Of a DNA stretch of 9,900 bases, positions 6,001 through 9,900 are shown one piece after another. The notes under the pieces are model-generated. The model did not search any database and was not told the origin of the DNA. It was given only the letters and a program-made list of their open reading frames with translations. Position numbers and translations under genes: made by a program. Positions within the stretch are counted from its first letter, which is position 1; the number at the start of each line of letters is the position of its first letter. Where the stretch lies: positions 1-9,900 of the forward strand of contig CASEKM010000063.1 in assembly GCA_949288405.1 (NCBI GenBank), given 5' to 3'. This DNA is from an uncultured bacterium. GTDB taxonomy: Bacteria; Bacillota; Clostridia; Oscillospirales; Oscillospiraceae.

Positions 6001-7086
6001 TCATGGTTCCGGCGCCTCGGGCACTGCCCAGGGGTGCAGCACATCCTTCAGGTCGCGGTAGTCCAAACCCCAGCCGCTGGGGTACTCCCGGCCGGGCAGA
6101 GTCCCCGCCGGATACCAAACAGACAAACTGTCCTCACCAAAGTTCAGATAGGACCACTGAAACTGCTCCCTCATGGCCTGGGCCTCCTGTCCGATGGCCT
6201 CCGTTCCGGCCACGACGGCTTCGGCGGCCTCCGCCTGTCCCACGGAGAACAGATCCCGGTTGGGGATGTGCTCCCCCGTCTCCTTGTCAAAGGCGTCGGT
6301 GAACCAGTGCTCCGTAATCTCCTGCTCCCGGACCGGGAGGGTCAGAGCGGTGCGGAAGTAGTACACCCCGGGGGCGGTGGCGGCCCAACCTGTCTGCTGC
6401 CTTACCCAGAAGTTGGAAAACCGCTCTGGAGCCTCCGACTTCTGGTAGGCCTGATAGGCCTTCTCCACCTCCGCCTGGATGTCATAGAGGGCGCCCCGCT
6501 CCTGGTAGTAGGGGTTGATCCCCTCCGCCAGGGCGGGGGACAGTTCTGTAAGAGAGGTGTCTCCCTCCACACAGTAGCCGGAAAAATCCGTCTCCGGCGG
6601 GGACTCCCGCAGCAGCTCCGTCCCGTCGGGCAGCCGGTAGGACCGGTCGTTCCAGAAGCCCACCCAGATCTCCGCCTGCGTGCCGTCGGAGAGGGTGAGG
6701 GACTCCGAGGACCGGATCTCCTCCACCGTCAGAAAATCCGCCGTGCCGGCGTCGGGAACCTCCGTGCCGTCCTGGACGGTGAGGGGCTTCCCCTCCACAT
6801 CCGGGCGAAGGTCCACGGACACTTCCATGCCCAGAGGGTCTTCCCAGACCTCTGCTGCGGTGAGCTCCGCCGCCGCCGGCGGGAGCGCCCACTGAGTCTC
6901 CTCGTCCCAAAACACGCCCTCCAGCTTCCCGTCTCCGGTGTCCAGCACCAAGGTGTCGGGAAGGCCGTCTGTCCCCAGCACCACCTCTGTCACCTGGCCC
7001 CGGAGGTAGGAGTCATCCTCGCCGCTGCCGCAGGCGCTCACGGGAAGCAGAAAGAGCGCGGCCAGCAGAAAGCACCATTTCTTCAT
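6001..7086 (-). CDS. Lipoprotein with DUF3298-like C-terminal region
   Basis: A 361-residue predicted lipoprotein. The N-terminus is MKKWC, a hydrophobic stretch, then the lipobox VSAC with Cys19 as the lipidated residue, followed by a Gly/Ser/Asp/Glu linker. Residues 28-115 look like small beta-rich segments (RGQVTEVVLG, TLVLDTGDG) and may form an OB-like domain. The C-terminal part, about 230-350, has the pattern of DUF3298/RsiV-type extracellular domains: an FDKETGE segment followed by RDLFS, then a gap, then LNFGEDSLSVWYPAGTL, a Gly-Trp-Gly segment and YRDLKDVLHPWA. Function is unknown; such proteins often sense or bind something at the cell surface. A GGGAGG lies about seven bases before the ATG. 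A terminator-like hairpin sits only 25 bases upstream of the start codon, and no promoter fits between them. Family assignment is from pattern memory, so moderate. Confidence 0.7.
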   Translation of the reverse strand: MKKWCFLLAALFLLPVSACGSGEDDSYLRGQVTEVVLGTDGLPDTLVLDTGDGKLEGVFWDEETQWALPPAAAELTAAEVWEDPLGMEVSVDLRPDVEGKPLTVQDGTEVPDAGTADFLTVEEIRSSESLTLSDGTQAEIWVGFWNDRSYRLPDGTELLRESPPETDFSGYCVEGDTSLTELSPALAEGINPYYQERGALYDIQAEVEKAYQAYQKSEAPERFSNFWVRQQTGWAATAPGVYYFRTALTLPVREQEITEHWFTDAFDKETGEHIPNRDLFSVGQAEAAEAVVAGTEAIGQEAQAMREQFQWSYLNFGEDSLSVWYPAGTLPGREYPSGWGLDYRDLKDVLHPWAVPEAPEP

Positions 7087-7110
7087 ATGTTTCCCTCCCG
7101 TCAGGGTTTG

Positions 7111-7138
7111 AAAAAGGGCCGCCTCTGCTGGGGCGGCC
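7111..7138 (-). terminator. Terminator-like hairpin in the lipoprotein leader
   Basis: GGCCGCC (7117-7123) pairs with GGCGGCC (7132-7138). On the minus strand the stem is followed by one C and five U (A-run 7111-7115). It ends about 25 bases before the lipoprotein ATG, with only the ribosome binding site between. It is therefore either a leader attenuator or the terminator of an unrecognised upstream transcript. Confidence 0.55.
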
Positions 7139-7317
7139 TGAAAATGCCGTTACTTTCCCGCCGCTCAGCGGCGGAAAAGTCCTCGCTTCGCTCGCTGAAC
7201 GCCTTGCTGCACAAGGCGTCCAGGGCGTTCGATCCCACTCGAGGCGGGCTGCCGCCCCCTCGAGCTCCCCCGTCAAATCTCGGACAAATTCGTCTTAACA
7301 GAGGCTTTGTAAAATGG
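7139..7317. repeat. Hairpin-rich intergenic block, candidate dispersed element or structured RNA
   Basis: Three perfect or near-perfect inverted repeats follow one another. CCGCCGC/GCGGCGG (7158-7164 with 7168-7174) has flanking TTT/AAA. ACGCCTTG/CAAGGCGT (7199-7206 with 7212-7219) follows. CTCGAGG/CCTCGAG (7238-7244 with 7258-7264) has an inner GGGC/GCCC stem. The block is bracketed by two further hairpins (7117-7138, 7318-7348) that share the stem GGGCCGCC/GGCGGCC. No gene is supported inside it: the short reverse frames across it are low-complexity readings of the stems. The structure resembles repeat-type intergenic elements of clostridial genomes, but I cannot test copy number. Confidence 0.5.
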
Positions 7318-7348
7318 AAACGGGCCGCCCGCCTGGGGCGGCCCGTTT
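7318..7348 (-). terminator. Terminator of the NfeD/SPFH operon (weak U-tract)
   Basis: A 13-bp perfect stem pairs 7318-7330 (AAACGGGCCGCCC) with 7336-7348, around a short loop. It lies 28 bases past the SPFH stop codon at 7377. On the minus strand the following bases are TTT within the stem end, then CCATTTT, so the U-tract is interrupted; the strong stem and placement still favour termination. Confidence 0.6.
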
Positions 7349-7376
7349 GGCTGGGACAAGATTTGTGGGACAATGG

Positions 7377-8357
7377 TCAGGACTGTTTGGGCACCGTCTT
7401 GGTGATGGTGGCCTTGGGGTCCTCGGTGTCGAAGACCGTCTTGGCCGCGGCGGCCAGACCGGCCAGGCCCTGGATCTCGCTGGGGACAATGATCTTGGTG
7501 GCCTTGCCGTTGGCAGCGGCGGTAAAGGCCTCCAGAGCCTTGATCTTCAAAACGCCGTCGCCGGGGTTGGCCTCGTTGATGAGCTTGATGGCGTCGGCGG
7601 TGGCCTGCTGTACCTTCATGATGGCCTCGGCCTGGGCCTCAGCCTCCAGGATCTTGGCCTGCTTGGCGCCCTCGGCCTGGAGGATGGCGGCCTGCTTGGC
7701 CGCGTCGGCCCGGAGGATGGCGGACTGCTTTTCGCCCTCGGCCACCAGGATCTGGGACTGCTTGGTGCCCTCGGCCTGGAGGATGGACTCACGGCGCTCA
7801 CGCTCGGCCCGCATCTGCTTCTCCATGGATTCCTGGATGTCTCTGGGCGGCATGATGTTCTTCAGCTCCACCCGGTTGACCTTGATGCCCCAGTTGTCGG
7901 TGGCCTCGTCCAGAATGGCCCGCATCTGGCTGTTGATGTGGTCCCGGCTGGTGAGGGACTGGTCCAGCTCCAGGTCGCCGATGATGTTCCGCAGGGTGGT
8001 GGCGGTCAGGTTCTCGATGGCGGACATGGGGTTCTCCACCCCGTAGGTGTACAGCTTGGGGTCGGTGATCTGGAAGTAGATCACCGTGTCGATCTGCATG
8101 GTCACGTTGTCCTTGGTGATGACGGGCTGGGGCGGGAAGTCCACCACCTGCTCCTTCAGGGACACGTTCTTGGCCACCCGCTCGATGAAGGGGATCTTGA
8201 AGTGGAGGCCCACGCCCCACACCCCCTGGAAGGCGCCCAGACGCTCGATGACGAAGGCCCGGGACTGGGGGACCACCCGGATGTTGGCCGCCAGAACGGC
8301 CAGCACCAGAATAATGATGACTACGGGAACGATCGCGCCGATGATTGCGTCAAACAT
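7377..8357 (-). CDS. SPFH/Band 7 (stomatin/QmcA-like) membrane protein
   Basis: A 326-residue membrane-anchored scaffold of the SPFH (stomatin, prohibitin, flotillin) family, which forms oligomeric rings or cages in membrane microdomains and often modulates membrane proteases. One N-terminal transmembrane segment (5-25) is followed by the SPFH/Band 7 domain (about 26-185), with RVVPQSRAFVIERLG, QVVDFPPQPVITKDNVT, LRNIIGDLELDQSLTSRDHIN and WGIKVNRVELKNI. Residues 192-246 are five 11-residue repeats (pattern ILxAEGxKQxx), a hendecad coiled coil. A C-terminal region ends in PKATITKTVPKQS. AAGGAG lies eight bases upstream of the ATG. It is the second gene after an NfeD-like gene, the standard pairing, separated by 84 bases. 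Length and motifs fit the stomatin/QmcA type rather than flotillin, which is longer. Confidence 0.95.
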   Translation of the reverse strand: MFDAIIGAIVPVVIIILVLAVLAANIRVVPQSRAFVIERLGAFQGVWGVGLHFKIPFIERVAKNVSLKEQVVDFPPQPVITKDNVTMQIDTVIYFQITDPKLYTYGVENPMSAIENLTATTLRNIIGDLELDQSLTSRDHINSQMRAILDEATDNWGIKVNRVELKNIMPPRDIQESMEKQMRAERERRESILQAEGTKQSQILVAEGEKQSAILRADAAKQAAILQAEGAKQAKILEAEAQAEAIMKVQQATADAIKLINEANPGDGVLKIKALEAFTAAANGKATKIIVPSEIQGLAGLAAAAKTVFDTEDPKATITKTVPKQS

Positions 8358-8441
8358 AAGTTTCGCTCCTTTTCTTTCTCAGTTTTCCCGGCCTCTCCCG
8401 CGCGCCTGCCCGGGGGCGGAGCGCACAGAGGAGCGGGCTTC

Positions 8442-8876
8442 TTATTTGGAGAGGGGTTCTACGATCACCTTGACGCCCTGGATCTGCAGCACCTTGACCT
8501 CACGGCCCGCGGGGATGACGCCGTCGGTCTGGCTGCTGCGGGCGCTCCAGACCTGGCCGGACAGGTTGACCTGTCCCTTGCCCTCGATGTTGTCGATCTC
8601 CTCGGTGACCAGTCCGGTGGTCCCCACCACCCGGTCCGCGTTGGTGGGGGCGTAGTGGGGGGCCAGGATCTTTTTTGCGATGGGCCGGATCAGGGCCATG
8701 GAGACCGCCGACAGGATCACAAACACAATGAACTGCGGCCAGAAGCCGAAGCCCAGAGCGCTGACGATCAGGGCCCCCAGGGACCCCAGGGCGAACCAGA
8801 TGGAGGTCAGGCCCACCGTGACCGCCTCTCCGATCCCAAACAGGATCAGCGCGGCCAGCCAAATCATGGGTGACAT
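8442..8876 (-). CDS. NfeD-like membrane protein
   Basis: A 144-residue short-form NfeD protein, the usual partner of SPFH proteins. The N-terminal half has about three hydrophobic segments (roughly 4-22, 24-43, 47-65). A soluble beta-rich OB-fold follows (about 82-142): DRVVGTTGLVTEEI, GKGQVNLSGQVWSARS, IPAGREVKVLQIQGVKVIVEP. The conserved G-x-V-x-L-x-G-x-W-x-A pattern of NfeD OB-folds is present at residues 101-112. It lacks the ClpP-like serine protease domain of long NfeD proteins. In this family the OB-fold is thought to contact the SPFH partner. The start has AAGGAG seven bases upstream. It is the first gene of the operon, with a promoter at 8993-9021; the SPFH gene follows 84 bases later. 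Confidence 0.93.
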   Translation of the reverse strand: MSPMIWLAALILFGIGEAVTVGLTSIWFALGSLGALIVSALGFGFWPQFIVFVILSAVSMALIRPIAKKILAPHYAPTNADRVVGTTGLVTEEIDNIEGKGQVNLSGQVWSARSSQTDGVIPAGREVKVLQIQGVKVIVEPLSK

Positions 8877-8992
8877 ACCTTACTCCTTTCTCTGTGATGG
8901 ATGGGAAGGGAATTTTCTGCGCTGCCTCCAGCATCCCGGCTGCCAGGGAGCTCCTGTCTCGGCCGTGCGTCCGTTTTGCTGTCTGCGCTATT

Positions 8993-9021
8993 ATCATACC
9001 ACAGCGTTCGTATTTTTTCCA
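8993..9021 (-). promoter_or_regulatory. Promoter of the NfeD/SPFH operon
   Basis: On the minus strand, TGGAAA (9016-9021, four of six) and TATGAT (8993-8998, five of six) with a 17-bp spacer. The surrounding DNA is AT-rich compared with the region. Transcription would start near 8986. Confidence 0.6.
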
Positions 9022-9150
9022 CAGCGGATTTGTAAGGTTTCGTTAAGATTTCAGGCAATTTTCACCTCTCTGGCGGCCTGGGGTCCCTGGGACGCATTCC
9101 CGCTCCTCCGCGCTCTTGTTTTTGAGCCCGCACAAAATCCGGCGGGGGAA

Positions 9151-9179
9151 TTGCGAAACGCGCCTGTTTCCAGTATACT
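9151..9179 (+). promoter_or_regulatory. Promoter of the RNA methyltransferase gene
   Basis: TTGCGA (9151-9156) and TATACT (9174-9179) with an exact 17-bp spacer. The start of transcription is expected near 9186, giving a leader of about 50 bases with AGGAGG at 9222-9227. Confidence 0.75.
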
Positions 9180-9237
9180 GGACCTGTAGCCACAAAATTC
9201 CCCGGGTCCGCCCGGTTTCACAGGAGGTTTTCTTCCC

Positions 9238-9900
9238 ATGTCCCAAGAACTGACCTTTGCCGTCCCCACCCTGTTCGGGGTGGAGGGCCTGGCCGCCGAC
9301 GAGCTGCGCCGCCTGGGCCTGGACCAGGTGCGCTCGGAGAACGGGCGGGTGTTCTGCCAGGGCGGCCCGCTGGACCTGCCCCGGCTCAATCTGAACCTGC
9401 GCACCGGGGAGCGGGTGCTGCTGGTGCTGGGCACCTTCCCCGCCCGGGACTTTGACGCCCTGTTCGAGGGGGTCCGCGCCCTGCCCTGGGAGCGCTTCAT
9501 CCCCCGGGAGGGGCAGTTCCCGGTGAAGGGCCACAGCCTGAACTCCGCCCTCCACTCGGTGCCCGCCTGCCAGTCCATCGTCAAGAAGGCCGTCGCCGCC
9601 CGGCTGGGGGCCAAGTACGGCCTGAACACCCTGCCGGAGACGGGGGCCCTCTATCAGATCCAGTTCTCCCTGATGCACGACGAGGCGGTGCTCATGCTGG
9701 ACACCTCCGGGGCCGGCCTGCACAAGCGGGGCTATCGGGCCCAGGGGGTGGCAGCCCCCCTGCGGGAGACCCTGGCCGCCGCCATGGTGCTCCTGTCCCG
9801 GTACCGGGGGCGGGACCCCCTGTGCGACCCCTTCTGCGGCTCGGGCACCATCCCCATCGAGGCCGCCCTCATCGCCAAAAACCGGGCCCCCGGCCTCAGC
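9238..9900 (+). CDS. THUMP-domain class I SAM-dependent RNA methyltransferase, 3' end cut by window
   Basis: The first 221 codons of a gene that is open to the window edge with no stop. The product is a RlmL/YpsC-type RNA methyltransferase, expected to modify a guanine base of 23S rRNA in the cytosol using S-adenosylmethionine. Residues 6-60 form the N-terminal ferredoxin-like part (FAVPTLFGVEGLAADELRRLG). The THUMP domain follows (about 65-155, including VKGHSLNSALHSVPACQSIV), then the linker GLHKRGYR (160-166). The methyltransferase domain opens with the SAM-binding motif I DPFCGSGTIPIEAA (197-210). The catalytic N/D-P-P-Y/F motif would lie beyond the window. Family members are about 370-390 residues in Firmicutes, so roughly 60 percent is present. 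The ATG at 9238 has AGGAGG ten bases upstream, slightly long but clear, and a good promoter. Confidence 0.92.
   Translation, partial: MSQELTFAVPTLFGVEGLAADELRRLGLDQVRSENGRVFCQGGPLDLPRLNLNLRTGERVLLVLGTFPARDFDALFEGVRALPWERFIPREGQFPVKGHSLNSALHSVPACQSIVKKAVAARLGAKYGLNTLPETGALYQIQFSLMHDEAVLMLDTSGAGLHKRGYRAQGVAAPLRETLAAAMVLLSRYRGRDPLCDPFCGSGTIPIEAALIAKNRAPGLS

Larger units (their letters stand above)
8877..9237. other. Divergent intergenic region, two promoters and no gene
   Basis: This 361-bp gap separates the reverse NfeD/SPFH operon from the forward methyltransferase gene. It holds one promoter for each direction (8993-9021 and 9151-9179) and a small perfect repeat GTCCC/GGGAC (9083-9087 with 9089-9093). 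The nfeD leader would be about 110 bases long, with no recognised riboswitch. I see no RNA gene or small coding region. Confidence 0.6.

Noticed and set aside
7227..7236. GTTCGATCCC, resembling a tRNA T-loop
   Set aside because: The flanking bases do not form a 5-bp T-stem, and no anticodon arm or acceptor stem can be paired around it.
7101..7373. A 90-codon reverse frame through the hairpin block
   Set aside because: It reads through several perfect inverted repeats and overlaps a terminator at both ends; low-complexity Arg/Gly/Pro composition.
6034..8046. A 670-codon forward open frame spanning the lipoprotein, hairpin block and SPFH gene
   Set aside because: It crosses two recognised reverse genes and five hairpins, shows no domain, and changes composition with whichever gene it lies opposite; a GC-bias artefact.
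7314..8873. A 519-codon forward open frame opposite the NfeD/SPFH operon
   Set aside because: It is antisense to two well-conserved proteins, and its Gly/Leu/Asp/Val/His-rich sequence mirrors their codons.

Overview
The window looks like chromosomal DNA from a GC-rich Firmicute, most likely a gut Clostridia of the Oscillospiraceae type (Flavonifractor or Lawsonibacter-like). The evidence is strong AGGAGG-type ribosome binding sites, sigma-A-like promoters, many intrinsic terminators, a ZTP riboswitch ahead of fhs, Firmicute-type gene content, and a third-position GC bias strong enough to open long antisense shadow frames. The taxonomic placement is inference from gene style, not from a marker gene.

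Layout. Positions 1-383 hold no convincing gene, but contain a cluster of GGTAGACC repeats and two reverse-strand terminator-like hairpins. From 384 to 3054 there is a forward formate/one-carbon operon: promoter, ZTP riboswitch, overlapping intrinsic terminator, fhs (formate-tetrahydrofolate ligase) and a formate/nitrite-family channel. The fhs reading frame is broken near its 3' end: about 20-23 codons are missing and the frame shifts, leaving a 506-residue product. A bidirectional terminator (3073-3120) separates this operon from a reverse-strand HTH regulator with a helical C-terminal region (3128-4189).

The reverse strand continues with an exported TraB/GumN-family protein (4336-5760), a lipoprotein with a DUF3298-like C-terminus (6001-7086), a 240-bp hairpin-rich intergenic block, and a two-gene NfeD/SPFH membrane-microdomain operon (nfeD-like 8442-8876, then SPFH 7377-8357). 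A divergent promoter pair lies in the 361-bp gap to the last gene, a forward THUMP-domain RNA methyltransferase that runs off the window at 9900.

How it fits together. The clearest functional unit is formate handling. ZTP/ZMP accumulates when 10-formyl-THF is short; the riboswitch would then permit transcription of the enzyme that charges THF with formate and, by readthrough, of a channel that moves formate across the membrane. The remaining genes are envelope-related (TraB-like protein, lipoprotein, SPFH/NfeD) or housekeeping (rRNA methyltransferase). No wholly new system is evident. The best leads are the disrupted riboswitch-controlled fhs, the repeat/hairpin region at the left edge, and the hairpin block with a terminator in the lipoprotein leader.
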